NCBI RefSeq assembly: GCF_000336635.1
Contig: NZ_AOLY01000039.1
Span: forward strand, 124,001 to 188,000
Source of the DNA: Haloarcula japonica DSM 6131
GTDB lineage: Archaea; Halobacteriota; Halobacteria; Halobacteriales; Haloarculaceae
Length of the DNA stretch: 64,000 nucleotides
Reading direction: 5' to 3'
Shown: positions 53,564 through 63,337 of the stretch, piece after piece
How positions within the stretch are numbered: position 1 is the stretch's first letter
How the letters are laid out: every line of letters begins with the position of its first letter
The notes under the pieces: model-generated
What the model saw: only the letters and a program-made list of their open reading frames with translations
What the model was told of the DNA's origin: nothing
The model's database searches: none
Position numbers and translations under genes: made by a program

Positions 53564-54886
53564 GTGCAGCGACAGACACGACGAGACGTGTTGATCGCCC
53601 TCTCGGGGGCAGCCGCAGCGCTGGGTGGCTGTTCGACTGTCCTTCCGTCGGGCAACTCCGACGCCAGAGCCGCAACGGAGGAGATGGAACCGACACCAAC
53701 TGAACAGATATCCGAGTCAACAACGGAAAGCAGGCCCGCGATGTTCGTCCATCTCGACACACTGGCTGGGATACGGTCCCGTATCGAGAACGGAGACAGC
53801 CCGTGGACAGGGGCCCACGAGGCCTTTATGAACGATGTCCGTGATGCGATGGCAGCGGATCCCGAGAGTGTCACGGACAACGGCGACGGTCACGAGTTCA
53901 AAACGAAAGGGCCCAAAAACCCCGCAGAACGCAAGGACTACGTCGCCGCCATCAGGACGGGGGATCGGATCCGTGACCTCGGCCTCGCCTATCAGTACAC
54001 CGGCGCGGACCAGTACGCCGAGAAAGCTATCGAACTGCTTGACCACTGGTTCCTGCGGTCGGAGACCTACATGGCGCCCGTCAAAACAAACAGCATCGAA
54101 CAGTACATCACACTCCCGAAAATGTGGTGGGGTGCGGAACTCGTTCGCGGCCACGAGGCGTGGAACGATGACAGCGTCGGCTCGGAGACCGACCTACAGA
54201 AGTGGGTCCAGACGTTCTTAGACGACGTTGGGCATAATGTTCCGACCGAGATGGGGCAACAGAACATCTTCAACTGGCAGGAGATGACCCACGCCGCCGG
54301 GGCTGTGTATCTCCGGGACTGGGACCGGTTCCGAAACGCTATGCAACGGAACCGTGAGACCGGCTTCAACCAACTCCGCGAGGACGGTTTGCTGGAGAAC
54401 GAGATCATTCGCGCATCGAGTCTGGCGTACTCGCTGTACGCGGCGAAGGCACTGGTCACCGCCGCGGAACTCAGCCGACTCTATGCCGACAAGCTCGATG
54501 GCCCCACGCTGTACGAGTACCAGAAATTCGACGGCGACAAAGGGGCGATCGAGCGGATTCTCGACGCCCACGCGCCATACGTGGGTGACCCAGAGGCATG
54601 GGAAGCGATGGGCGAGGGCGACCCCGACCGGTTCGTCAACAATGACGGCTTCCCCGCCAGAAAACAGGAATCGGCGTCCTCGCTGTACGAGGTGGCCTAT
54701 TCGTACTACGAAAAAGACGCGTATCTGGAAGCACTCAAACAGAGCGGACAGCCGGTGAAGAACGTCCCGACATACGTCTCGGCACAGCAGGCGGCAATCG
54801 ACAACCCCGACCGGCCGCATCGGGACGAACGCATTCTCGGTTGGACGACGTTCACACACGGTGAGCGGTTCCAGCTGGACGTGTAA
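53564..54886 (+). CDS. alginate-lyase-family Tat lipoprotein
   Basis: A GTG start gives 440 residues. N-terminus: RRDVLIALSGAAAALGGC, Tat motif and lipobox, so it is exported and lipid-anchored. After a Thr/Ser/Glu-rich linker come alginate lyase (PF05426-like) blocks: MFVHLDTLAGIRSRI, NSIEQYITLPKMWWGAELV and NIFNWQEMTHAAGAVYL. Members cleave uronic-acid polymers by beta elimination; whether catalytic Asn/His are intact cannot be confirmed. It is followed by a uronate-dehydrogenase-like SDR and sits inside the archaeosine gene group. Confidence 0.82.
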   Translation: MQRQTRRDVLIALSGAAAALGGCSTVLPSGNSDARAATEEMEPTPTEQISESTTESRPAMFVHLDTLAGIRSRIENGDSPWTGAHEAFMNDVRDAMAADPESVTDNGDGHEFKTKGPKNPAERKDYVAAIRTGDRIRDLGLAYQYTGADQYAEKAIELLDHWFLRSETYMAPVKTNSIEQYITLPKMWWGAELVRGHEAWNDDSVGSETDLQKWVQTFLDDVGHNVPTEMGQQNIFNWQEMTHAAGAVYLRDWDRFRNAMQRNRETGFNQLREDGLLENEIIRASSLAYSLYAAKALVTAAELSRLYADKLDGPTLYEYQKFDGDKGAIERILDAHAPYVGDPEAWEAMGEGDPDRFVNNDGFPARKQESASSLYEVAYSYYEKDAYLEALKQSGQPVKNVPTYVSAQQAAIDNPDRPHRDERILGWTTFTHGERFQLDV

Positions 54887-54947
54887 CGGCGTCGTTCCCG
54901 AGAACGCACACCGCCACGCTTTGGATGGCAGCGGCCCCAGAGCCGGT

Positions 54948-55823
54948 ATGGATGTAGTCGTAACCGGTGGCCGAGGCAGTTCCGGTCGCTGGATCGTCGA
55001 CAGCCTCGCCGGACCGCACGACGTAACAGTTCTTGACCGACGACTCCCCGACGAGGGTGGTCATCCGGCCGTCGACTACCAAGCGCTCGATCTGACAGAT
55101 GCCGGGAGCGTCTTCGACGCGCTCACCGCCAGCGACCCGGACGCGGTGATCCACTGGGCGGCGATTCCGGTCGCCGGGAACCACCCTGGAGTAGACCTGT
55201 TTCAAAACAACGCACTGGCAGCGCATAACGTCCTCTCGGCGGCTGGCCGCGTCGGCGCTGACGTGGTGCAGGGCTCTTCAGATGGCGCATACGGTTTCTT
55301 CTTCGCCGAGGAGACACCCGTGCCGGACGAACTCCCGATCACAGAAGAGCACGCGCGCAGGCCCGAAGACGACTACGGGCTCTCGAAGGTCGTCACCGAG
55401 GAGATCGGGAAGACAATCGCTCGTCGAGACGGTATCTCGGTGGCATCGATTCGCCCCTCGTGGATACAGATTCCCGGTGAGTACCCCTGTCGAGACGAGG
55501 AGTACGTCGACGACCTCGCAGCCGGCGCGGGCAACTACTGGTCGTACGTGGACGTACGGGACGTGGTCGATCTCGTAGAGGCCGCGCTCAGGGCCGAGAT
55601 AGACGGTCACGAGGCGTTCAACTGCGTGGGACCCGACAACGCGCTGGGCCGGCCGCTGGTCGACCTCATGCAAGAGCAGTACGGTAGCGTTCCGGATGAC
55701 TGTACGGTCGAGGGGGACGCCGCGGCGTACTCGACGGCCAAAGCCACGGAGCTGTTGGGCTGGGAACCGACCCGTTCCTGGCGCGAGGCCGCCGATGAAG
55801 ACGTGGACGTCCCGACGGTCTGA
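54948..55823 (+). CDS. extended SDR, uronate-dehydrogenase-like
   Basis: The 291-residue product has Rossmann MDVVVTGGRGSSGRWIV, VIHWAAIPVAGNHPG, a Ser in GSSDGAYGF, and the catalytic Tyr-x3-Lys DYGLSKVVTEE. The overall pattern resembles uronate dehydrogenases that oxidise galacturonate or glucuronate. It lies 61 nt after the alginate-lyase-like gene on the same strand, so release and oxidation of a uronic acid is a reasonable joint role, by inference. Confidence 0.78.
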   Translation: MDVVVTGGRGSSGRWIVDSLAGPHDVTVLDRRLPDEGGHPAVDYQALDLTDAGSVFDALTASDPDAVIHWAAIPVAGNHPGVDLFQNNALAAHNVLSAAGRVGADVVQGSSDGAYGFFFAEETPVPDELPITEEHARRPEDDYGLSKVVTEEIGKTIARRDGISVASIRPSWIQIPGEYPCRDEEYVDDLAAGAGNYWSYVDVRDVVDLVEAALRAEIDGHEAFNCVGPDNALGRPLVDLMQEQYGSVPDDCTVEGDAAAYSTAKATELLGWEPTRSWREAADEDVDVPTV

Positions 55824-55847
55824 CTCGCGGTCAAGACAATTGCGTCG

Positions 55848-57320
55848 TCAGTCGCGGGCGTGCAGGTCCCGGAGGCGGACGCGCTCTGGAACACGGTCGA
55901 GCGCCGTCGCCGGCCAGTCGTCGTGGACCAGCGTGAAGGACACGTCAGGATGGAGTTCGACCAGCCGCCGGACCCCCGTCGCTGCGGCTTCGTAGGCCGC
56001 TCGGTCGGTTCGGTCCGGGACCTCGGCAGTCAGCGGATAGGTATCGGCGAGTTCTCGCGGATACGGACCGAACGGGGGCAGAACGCCCCAGCTCTCATCG
56101 TACTGTGCGCTGGAACTGCCTTCGGTCAGCAGGACCTCGTCGCCCTCGACCGGAAGACGCTCCAGCCGGTCCTGATGGCGTCGGACCTCGGGTCTGCGGG
56201 CGCTCTCGTGTGAGGTGTAGAAGAAGGCGTCCTTCGAGACGGGGTCGGTCCGTTCGAGCTGCTCAGCGTGGTCGAGCAGCGCGCGGAAGCCGTCGAGCAT
56301 CGCCGGATGGCCGCGAGCGCGGCTGTCGACGAGTTCCATGAGGTTACCCGAGCGAATCGCCTGCTTGACCGTCCGGATTTCGCCGTAGGTGACGTGGAGG
56401 TTGTGTCGCGCGAGCAGTTCCTCACGCTGGTCAGCGTCCATCGCATCGAGTTCCGCTGGTGTGTGGTCTGTACAGACTGGACAGTGACACGGGAAGTAAC
56501 TCAGTTCGTCAAGCAGTTCCGTCCCCTGCACCGTGAGATACCGGTCATCGCGGGCGTATAGCGCGTAGGCCGCCGAATCGAACAGGTCACAGCCCAGCGC
56601 CGCCGCCATCGCGAACATCATCGGGTGGCCCGCGCCGAACAGGTGGACCGGACCGACCTCCCCCAGCCCACGCTTGCAGGCCGCGACGACATCAGCGAGG
56701 TCGGCGTAGCGGTACTCGTTCATCAGGGGGACGACGGCTCCCAGCGGGAACACGTCAAGTCCGGTCGAGACGGCGTCTGCGGCGGCACGCTCCCGCAGAT
56801 CCGGATATGTCGCGCCCTGAACCGGCGCGCTGACGAGCATCTCGCCGGTGTCGACGGTGGCAGCGTGTTCGAGCCGTTCCTGTGTCGTTTTGAGTTCTTC
56901 GGTCGCCCGTTCGCGATCCACGTCCGGCGGCGTCGGGATGTCCACCGGCGTCCCGATGTCCGAGCCGATTTCGTGCTGAAATTCAAGTATCTCCTCAGTG
57001 GTCACGTCGATGTCGCCGTACTCGGCGAGCTGGAAGGACCCGGAGTCGGTCATGATAGCCCCATCGAACCCGAGCAGGTCGTGGAGGCCTTGCTCCAGTA
57101 CGGGCTCACGGAGGTCATCGGAGCCGTGCAGGATGTAGCTGTTCGTGATGAGTATCTCCGCCCCGAACTCCGACGCCAACGTTGCCGGTGCGACCGTCTG
57201 GACGTGGGGATTGACCACCGGCAGGATCGTCGGCGTCTCGACGGTGACACCGGCCCGTGGTACCGTTAGCTCGCCCAGCCGGCCCGCTGCGTCGTACTGG
57301 CGGACCTCGAAATTCGTCAT
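55848..57320 (-). CDS. tgtA: archaeal tRNA-guanine transglycosylase
   Basis: TgtA exchanges guanine-15 of tRNA for preQ0. The 490-residue protein has [29 protein letters not shown] (Asp nucleophile region), [36 protein letters not shown] and zinc ligands [12 protein letters not shown]. The C-terminal part is an RNA-binding extension, but a recognisable PUA domain is not evident here. Together with arcS and raSEA it completes archaeosine synthesis. Confidence 0.93.
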   Translation of the reverse strand: MTNFEVRQYDAAGRLGELTVPRAGVTVETPTILPVVNPHVQTVAPATLASEFGAEILITNSYILHGSDDLREPVLEQGLHDLLGFDGAIMTDSGSFQLAEYGDIDVTTEEILEFQHEIGSDIGTPVDIPTPPDVDRERATEELKTTQERLEHAATVDTGEMLVSAPVQGATYPDLRERAAADAVSTGLDVFPLGAVVPLMNEYRYADLADVVAACKRGLGEVGPVHLFGAGHPMMFAMAAALGCDLFDSAAYALYARDDRYLTVQGTELLDELSYFPCHCPVCTDHTPAELDAMDADQREELLARHNLHVTYGEIRTVKQAIRSGNLMELVDSRARGHPAMLDGFRALLDHAEQLERTDPVSKDAFFYTSHESARRPEVRRHQDRLERLPVEGDEVLLTEGSSSAQYDESWGVLPPFGPYPRELADTYPLTAEVPDRTDRAAYEAAATGVRRLVELHPDVSFTLVHDDWPATALDRVPERVRLRDLHARD

Positions 57321-57439
57321 TACACGTCGTCGTCGGCCGGCGCGCCTAAGGGTTGTGTTCCCCCGTGGCTGGCCGTTCGTCGCTGGCGGAAACCGATAAC
57401 CGCAGTTGGCCGAACGACGGGCCAGCCGGCACAGCGTCG

Positions 57440-57697
57440 CTATTCGTCGGGTCGCTCCGGTCCGCCAGGTATCAGTTTGCGCTCGGGCCGATGGACGGTC
57501 CCGGTCTCCTCGTCGGCGACGTACGCCTGTGACGTCCGGAACATATCGACCACCTCGCCGCGGGACCCGTAGGCGTCCTCGACGAGGCGTTCGAGCAACT
57601 CCGCCCGCGAAATCGGCTGGCCGGTCCGGCGGCGGACGGCCGCGCGCAGTTTATCCAGCCGGCGCTCCGTCTGTTCGTCGAGTGCAATCGAGGCCAT
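57440..57697 (-). CDS. small ribbon-helix-helix-like protein (85 aa)
   Basis: The N-terminal segment [19 protein letters not shown] resembles the strand-helix of a RHH/CopG DNA-binding domain, and [16 protein letters not shown] the second helix. The C-terminal 35 residues are charged and Pro-rich. It could be an antitoxin or an autoregulatory repressor; no toxin gene is adjacent. Confidence 0.65.
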   Translation of the reverse strand: MASIALDEQTERRLDKLRAAVRRRTGQPISRAELLERLVEDAYGSRGEVVDMFRTSQAYVADEETGTVHRPERKLIPGGPERPDE

Positions 57698-57741
57698 ATG
57701 TTACTAGATAACACTCCACAATGTTTCAAGCTGTCGTCGGT

Positions 57742-58287
57742 TCAGCGCTCGAACAGCGCGTAGTACATGATACCCAAGGCAGCGCGACCGTCCCGAAGCG
57801 TTCCGTCGCGCACCGACTGGACCAGGGAGTCGAAGTCGGTGGTGTCGACGCGGATCGATTCGTTGTGGTCCAGGTCCTGGTCGGCCGTGGCCTCGCACCC
57901 CTGTGCGACGTAGTAGTGGAACACGTAGTCGGTATTACCGTTGGCCGGTTCGCCCGTATAGAGGTGGTCGAGCGTGTCTGCCTCGTAGCCCGTCTCCTCG
58001 CGGAGTTCGCGGGCGGCGGTGACCTGCGGATCGTCGTCCTCGGCCTCCATCGTTCCGGCCGGCAAGCCGCGGTTGACCCGCCGGATCGGCTGTCGCCACT
58101 CCTCGATGACGACTACGTCGCCGTCGGTAGTGAACGGGAGGATGACGACGCTATCGCCGTTTCGCACGTAGTCGAACTCCCCCTCCGTCCCGTCAGGGAG
58201 GCGAACGGCCTCGCGGATGACATCAAAGCCCGGACAGGCGTAGGCGGTTTCGGCACCGAGCGTCTCCCAAGCGAGTTCCTCGTCCAT
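57742..58287 (-). CDS. Nudix hydrolase (ADP-ribose pyrophosphatase-like)
   Basis: The 181-residue protein holds a Nudix box: GTMEAEDDDPQVTAARELREETGY has the G-x5-E-x7-REUxEExGU order with a small insertion. Upstream DFVRNGDSVVILPF-like YVRNGDSVVILPFTTDG and RQPIRRVNRGLPAG match ADP-ribose or nucleotide-sugar pyrophosphatases. The start MDEELAWETLG is chosen over upstream Mets that are antisense-like. Confidence 0.87.
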   Translation of the reverse strand: MDEELAWETLGAETAYACPGFDVIREAVRLPDGTEGEFDYVRNGDSVVILPFTTDGDVVVIEEWRQPIRRVNRGLPAGTMEAEDDDPQVTAARELREETGYEADTLDHLYTGEPANGNTDYVFHYYVAQGCEATADQDLDHNESIRVDTTDFDSLVQSVRDGTLRDGRAALGIMYYALFER

Positions 58288-58381
58288 ACCGGCAGTGTGT
58301 CCTCCACCGGCAAAGTCCGCACGGGTCCACGCAAATGCAAGCACCGGACGAATGAGACGTGCCGGCCTACGCACAGATGAC

Positions 58382-58507
58382 ATGAGAATCTCGATTATCG
58401 GCCTCCTGCTTGGTATCGTGCTGTTCGTCCTCCCGGTCCCCGGGACGTTCATCGCCGGGGGACTGGTCCTCGTGGCCGGTGCGCTAGCTCGGTGGTTCGG
58501 GCTCTGA
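58382..58507 (+). CDS. 41-residue small membrane protein
   Basis: The ATG at 58382 encodes a two-helix hydrophobic peptide (MRISIIGLLLGIVLFVLPVPG, then FIAGGLVLVAGALARWFGL). The Pro-Val-Pro turn separates the two segments. Tiny hydrophobic proteins of this kind occur widely in haloarchaea, with unknown roles. It lies divergent from the Nudix gene. Confidence 0.6.
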   Translation: MRISIIGLLLGIVLFVLPVPGTFIAGGLVLVAGALARWFGL

Positions 58508-58522
58508 GAGCGTGACGGTGAC

Positions 58523-60631
58523 CTACAGTTTGTCGGCGGCCTGAGCCTGCTTGGTCCGCCTATCTGCCTGTTCGAGACGCTTCCGGGCCGCGTTCGATAG
58601 CGGGTCGGACAGGTCGTCGCTGGCCTCCTCGATTCTGGCCGCGACGCGCTGGAGGCGGTCGGCGACGACCTGGAGTTGTTTGTCGGCATTCCCGCGGTCG
58701 CCGGCCTCGGCGCGCTTGGTTGCCCGCCTGGCGGCCTCGACGACAGCGGCGAGCGCGCGTTCGAGTCCCTGGATAGCGTTCCCGGAGCCACCGCTGCCGC
58801 TGCTTCCGTTCTCTGTATCGCCATCATCATCACCGTCGTCGTCCATCTCGTTGAGCACCGCTTGCCGCGTTTCCTCGGCGATATCGACGAGGAACGACGC
58901 CAGCGACGCCTTGCCGGTTCGGGGTTGTTCGATCTGTGTGGCAGTGTCGGCCTCAGAATCCGGATTCACCCGGAACGCGCCGACCTCGTCATCGCGGTCC
59001 CGGACCTCCGTCGTGTACGCGCCGCCGCCGTGGACGTACACGGCGTCGGGCTCCGAGAGCGGTGCATCGTACAGCCGCCCGGCGAAGTCGTCCTCGACGG
59101 CGAGGTCGGTGAGATCGCTGTCAGTCCCCGACGGATCGATTTCGAGGCGGGTGGCGTTTTCCCGGGCGACGAGTGAGACCTCGCCGTCGACCCCGGCTCT
59201 GGTCGGCCCGTCGGCCGTCTCCGCGTCGGGGACAGACACCGTCTCGCTGTGTGGCGCGACGCCGGCCCCGTTGACGGTGAACCGATGGTCGCCCGCGGGC
59301 ACGTCCTGAACGACGGCCAGTCCCGAAAAGGTCGGGACGGCCTCTGGGTCGCTCTCCAGCAGGGCGACGGACTCGACGGCCGTGTCCTCGGTCGTGAGCC
59401 CCTCGTCTTCCGGTGCGTCGTCGTTCGAAACGGCTTCCGAGAGGCTGGCGACGACGGTCCGTATCTCCGCCGGCGCGCCGATGGCGTCGTAGCGCTCGGC
59501 CAGCGCCGCCCGGTGGTTCGGCTCGGAGATGTCCGCGGCGGGGTTCTCGTATCGGGGCTGATCCCAGGGCGCGCCCGTCGTCGTGATATGGCCCGCGACG
59601 GCGTCCTCGGCGAACTCGGGCACAGCGAACTCGAAGCTCAACTGCGGGCCGGTGAAATCGGCGATGTGTTCCAGTTCACTGCTCGGCACGAGATCGTATT
59701 CGATGTCCGGGTCGGCCTCACCGCGGTCGGTGTGCTGGAACACGAGCCCCGTTTCCCGCGTCGGCAGGTCCGTCGGCGGTTCGGTGAGGCTGTCGAACGA
59801 GCGGACGGTGAGCGACTCCGAGATGAGGTCCTCGCGGCTGACCGACGGGAGCCGCTCGTGTTCGTACAGCGGCGCGCCCTCGTACTCCGGCACGAGATAG
59901 GGGAGCCGGGAGCCCTCGTCGCGCGGGAGGCCGTAGGCGACGGGGATCTCCGCGAGGTCCTCGATGGTCTCGACGGCGCTGTTCGTGATGTCAGCGAACC
60001 GGTCCCCCTCCGGCAACCGGGTGAACCGGTCGCGGACGTCGTTGACCGACAGCGCGCTGGAGTGCGAGCCCAGTTCAGAGAGGATGCGAGGGACCATCTC
60101 CGGGTCCGGGTCGAGGAACTCGTTGTTGGGTACCTTCCGGGAGTGGGAACTGGCGACGTACAGTTGCGGGTCGCCCGTCTCCGTGTCGACGAACACGTGC
60201 AGTGCCTCCCAGTCGTGCCAGTGGAAGTTGGTCGTGAACTGGTCGAACGCCGAGTAGAACCAGAACTGGACGACGGCGAGCGGCGAGCGCTCGTACTCGA
60301 CGGCGTGGTAGAACACCGTCGGGTCCGGCGGCTCGCCGTCGGTCATCCGTTCGTGATACCCGTTGAACGCGTCGAACCCGTCGACAACGGTCTCCCCGTC
60401 CTGCTCGCTGGTGTACGGCCGCGGGTCCGTCGGAAACCACGGTTCCGCCTGGTCGAAGTACAGCGTCGGTGCGAACCGGCGCGCGAGCTCCGCGGCCCGC
60501 TTGCCGTCGACCGGCGTAGCCGTGCCGTCGCGCCCGCCTTCGAGTGCCGAACAGCCAGCGATGGACACGAGGCCGGCCCCGGCGACCGACTGCAGGACCG
60601 CGCGTCGAGAGAGCCGATCGCGCTCGCTCAT
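58523..60631 (-). CDS. large Tat lipoprotein with NLP/Vps62-like HDWE motif
   Basis: From ATG MSERDR the product is 702 residues: Tat motif SRRAVLQ, lipobox SIAGC (C27), so it is exported and lipid-anchored. Residues 50-160 carry RFAPTLYFDQAEPWFPTD, VQFWFYSAFDQ and HWHDWEALHVF. HDWE is the core of the NPP1/NLP motif GHRHDWE, and of related Vps62 proteins. The middle part has beta-rich acidic sequence, and the C-terminus a helical coiled coil (RLQRVAARIEEASDDL). Function is unknown; cation or lipid contact is a guess. Confidence 0.75.
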   Translation of the reverse strand: MSERDRLSRRAVLQSVAGAGLVSIAGCSALEGGRDGTATPVDGKRAAELARRFAPTLYFDQAEPWFPTDPRPYTSEQDGETVVDGFDAFNGYHERMTDGEPPDPTVFYHAVEYERSPLAVVQFWFYSAFDQFTTNFHWHDWEALHVFVDTETGDPQLYVASSHSRKVPNNEFLDPDPEMVPRILSELGSHSSALSVNDVRDRFTRLPEGDRFADITNSAVETIEDLAEIPVAYGLPRDEGSRLPYLVPEYEGAPLYEHERLPSVSREDLISESLTVRSFDSLTEPPTDLPTRETGLVFQHTDRGEADPDIEYDLVPSSELEHIADFTGPQLSFEFAVPEFAEDAVAGHITTTGAPWDQPRYENPAADISEPNHRAALAERYDAIGAPAEIRTVVASLSEAVSNDDAPEDEGLTTEDTAVESVALLESDPEAVPTFSGLAVVQDVPAGDHRFTVNGAGVAPHSETVSVPDAETADGPTRAGVDGEVSLVARENATRLEIDPSGTDSDLTDLAVEDDFAGRLYDAPLSEPDAVYVHGGGAYTTEVRDRDDEVGAFRVNPDSEADTATQIEQPRTGKASLASFLVDIAEETRQAVLNEMDDDGDDDGDTENGSSGSGGSGNAIQGLERALAAVVEAARRATKRAEAGDRGNADKQLQVVADRLQRVAARIEEASDDLSDPLSNAARKRLEQADRRTKQAQAADKL

Positions 60632-60762
60632 CGGTACCTCTGTCGACAGCGTGTCAGGCGTTTGAAACACCGGCGAGCGCCGGTTTCCGAACCCAATAAT
60701 TCCATACACCAATCAGCGAACCGCGGAGGAAAACCCTTCTGGCAGTCTCCCAGCGTGCCCCG

Positions 60763-61359
60763 TCAATACCGCTCGAACCCCGCCGTGTCCAGATAGTTGT
60801 GCACGACCGTGATCGAGTGGTCGGCATGGAGCGCCTTCGGGCCAAGCGAGACGCGCTCGTCCGCGTGATCAGCCAGCAGCACCCCTTCCTCCTCCCGGAA
60901 GTCGTGGTGGTCGGAGAGGACGAACACCGGGTCCGACGGCGGGGCAACGTCGACGACGGGGTCGCCGTCCTCGTGCAACTGGACGATGGTTCCGCGGCTC
61001 GCCACGTCGTCAAGCGTCCCCTCGAACCCACGCCTTGTGAGCGACACCCCCGGCGACGTTTCGACCGGGATGTGACCAATAGCTTCCTCGCGCTCTTCTA
61101 GCGCCTTGCGGATCAGTGCCGCCGTGGACCGCTCGTCCGGATTCAGCCGGCGGAGGTCGCTCCCCTCGAACGTGACGGTGTACTCGTCCGATAGAATGAG
61201 GTGGACCCGAACGTCCTCCCGGATAGCGTGGCTCAGGAAGAACGCGCTGGTGACGCACCGACAGAGCACGTCGAGCCGGCCGGCAGCGCCGGCCAGGTCG
61301 TCGAGCGAGAACTCCGGCGTCGTCGGGGCGTCGTGGCCGATGATGACGAACTGGCGCAT
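60763..61359 (-). CDS. trmY: tRNA (pseudouridine-54-N1)-methyltransferase
   Basis: TrmY methylates pseudouridine 54 of archaeal tRNA. The 198-residue SPOUT protein has QFVIIGHDAPTTPEFSLDDLAG at the start, a trefoil-knot SAM site around FVLSDHHDFREEEG and LGPKALHADHSITVVHNYLD. Length and blocks fit the archaeal family exactly. Confidence 0.93.
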   Translation of the reverse strand: MRQFVIIGHDAPTTPEFSLDDLAGAAGRLDVLCRCVTSAFFLSHAIREDVRVHLILSDEYTVTFEGSDLRRLNPDERSTAALIRKALEEREEAIGHIPVETSPGVSLTRRGFEGTLDDVASRGTIVQLHEDGDPVVDVAPPSDPVFVLSDHHDFREEEGVLLADHADERVSLGPKALHADHSITVVHNYLDTAGFERY

Positions 61360-61483
61360 ACTGAGTCGTCACCCCACGGCGATTTACGTCCGTCGACTGC
61401 TGTCAGCACCGACAGGGAAGAACGCTACAAACGCCGTCTGAGCGTCCAGAAAGGGTTTACCGGGAGCGACGAATCGCTCATTC

Positions 61484-63001
61484 ATGCACAGACGCGCCCT
61501 CCTCGCGTCGGTCACGGGTGCGATGGCCGGGCTCGCCGGCTGTTCGTTCGGTACCCTCGGCACCGACGAAACCGACGAGGTAACGCCGGCACCGCGCCCG
61601 GTCCAGTCACCGACCGAGGCGAGCGACAGCGGGACAGAGACACCGACAGACACCGACGATCCACCCAGACCCGAGGACCCGACGACCGTCGTCGAACTGG
61701 CAACCGGGCCGCGGACCTACGCGCTCAGTTCGCCAGGACTCCATACCGACGATGGGGCGCGAATCGGGCTCTGGTTCGACCGGACGGCGACCGACAGCCA
61801 TCCGGCCACGCTTCGCGGCTGGCTCCAGAACGGCAACGAGTTCGAGAACACGTTCAGAATCGAGTGGATTCCGGGGGTCGGACGGACACACAGCCGCCAA
61901 CCCAGCGGCTATGACCACGAAGCGCGCCTCCATCTCGCACCCACGGAGAACAATGAACTCGCTGTGGAAGTGCCCTCGCTCGGCCGAACGGAGGAAGGGT
62001 ACTGGCGCGTCGACGACGTCGGCCCGTGGATGCCAGAGACGCACCGGCTGGACCCTGGTGACTGGGTCCAACTGGAGTACGCGCTCGTCGGCGAACCGGG
62101 CCAGTCCGGGCGGCCGACCGGGACCTACGAGTTCCGCGGACGGGACGAGTCACTCTCGATCTCCGTCTGGGATACGCGAAATCCCGGCCCGGAAACGGAG
62201 TCCCGGTTCGCTGGGCGCTCGCTGCCGCCGTTTCCCGGCGATGGCGGCGTCCAATGGTTCCACGAAGCAGATAAGACGACCCCGGCCTTCGTTCGTCCAA
62301 CCGCCGAGCGAGTACAACTGGACGCACAGGTGGGCTTCGAGATGGTCAATAACAGCCACGAGCGACTGCAGTGTGGCCATTGGGACCTCTACAAACTCGT
62401 CGACGGCGAGTGGTTCCACATTGCACCGACGGGCCACACCGCTGACTGTCGTATCTTGGTTCCGGGCGGCCGGGAACAGTGGGGCCTCCGGGCGTTTAAC
62501 CGACAGGCTGTCGGTTGTGGAACCGGCGACTGCCATTGTGACGGCCTCACGCAAGGCTACCTCGGCGGCGGCGAGTACGCCGTCGTCGCCGGCTACGGGC
62601 ACACGACGACCGAAAGCGGTGCGCTGGTCGAACTGATCGGTGGCCGGGCTGCTGTGACACCGACCGACAGCGTGTCGACGGCGCGTGATGGCGATACCGT
62701 CACGGTGACGACTGACCGCCATGATGGGGAACGCCCTGCCGATGCGACGTTCTCGCTGACTCACGCCGACAGCGCGAGCGAGCGGATCATCGCCGAACAG
62801 GTGATGACAAGTGGTCGGTTCGCCACGTACGAGGGCGGACTTCGTAACGCCCTCCCGTTCCTGACAGACGACGTGAGCCGCGTCGTCGTCAAGACCGACG
62901 AACAGGCCGTCGACGGCGTACTTGGATACGATTCGGACAGTCGCCGGTTCGAGTTCCGCGGGCAGGCCTACAAAGTCGATCGGGGTCGGAGCACAGGCTA
63001 A
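61484..63001 (+). CDS. secreted lipoprotein with Cys-rich segment, unknown function
   Basis: The 505-residue protein starts MHRRALLASVTGAMAGLAGC, a Tat motif and lipobox. A Thr/Glu/Pro linker follows, then beta-rich domains. Around residue 345 a Cys cluster GCGTGDCHCDG and nearby LQCGHWD suggests disulfides or a metal site. No known family is recognisable. Alone on the plus strand after trmY. Confidence 0.72.
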   Translation: MHRRALLASVTGAMAGLAGCSFGTLGTDETDEVTPAPRPVQSPTEASDSGTETPTDTDDPPRPEDPTTVVELATGPRTYALSSPGLHTDDGARIGLWFDRTATDSHPATLRGWLQNGNEFENTFRIEWIPGVGRTHSRQPSGYDHEARLHLAPTENNELAVEVPSLGRTEEGYWRVDDVGPWMPETHRLDPGDWVQLEYALVGEPGQSGRPTGTYEFRGRDESLSISVWDTRNPGPETESRFAGRSLPPFPGDGGVQWFHEADKTTPAFVRPTAERVQLDAQVGFEMVNNSHERLQCGHWDLYKLVDGEWFHIAPTGHTADCRILVPGGREQWGLRAFNRQAVGCGTGDCHCDGLTQGYLGGGEYAVVAGYGHTTTESGALVELIGGRAAVTPTDSVSTARDGDTVTVTTDRHDGERPADATFSLTHADSASERIIAEQVMTSGRFATYEGGLRNALPFLTDDVSRVVVKTDEQAVDGVLGYDSDSRRFEFRGQAYKVDRGRSTG

Positions 63002-63168
63002 GAATCGTGTGGAGAGCGATCTTGGTGCTGTAATTGAAACCGGGGTCAGTTCGAATTTGAACCGCCGCGGAGCAAAGCGCCGCAAGCGCACAGTTCCTTC
63101 GCTCACGGGAACGCGTTACGACCATCTGGAAACCGAAAGATGTCACTCACTGGTTTGAGTTGGAAAAG

Positions 63169-63241
63169 TGGGCCGGCGCGAATTCGAATCGCGGTTACGG
63201 CCACCCGAAGGCCGAAGGATACCAGGCTACCCCACCGGCCC
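63169..63241 (-). tRNA. tRNA-Pro (anticodon CGG)
   Basis: The 73-nt minus-strand gene has acceptor GGGCCGG paired with CCGGCCC plus discriminator A, anticodon stem CGGCC/GGCCG, loop TTCGGGT with CGG anticodon, and a TTCGAAT T-loop. No intron. Confidence 0.95.
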
Positions 63242-63337
63242 GTGCGATAGCAATCGGATAGAAGACAGGGGCAGTTTTAACGGTTGCGAAACAGCGAGAT
63301 AGGGAGTGCTTTCATCAGCAGTCCGCAAGCGAAAGAC

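Noticed and set aside
59249..60796. 515-residue plus-strand frame across the large lipoprotein gene
   Set aside because: It is fully antisense to a convincing Tat lipoprotein gene. Arg/Val-rich composition and lack of motifs are what GC-rich third positions produce on the opposite strand.
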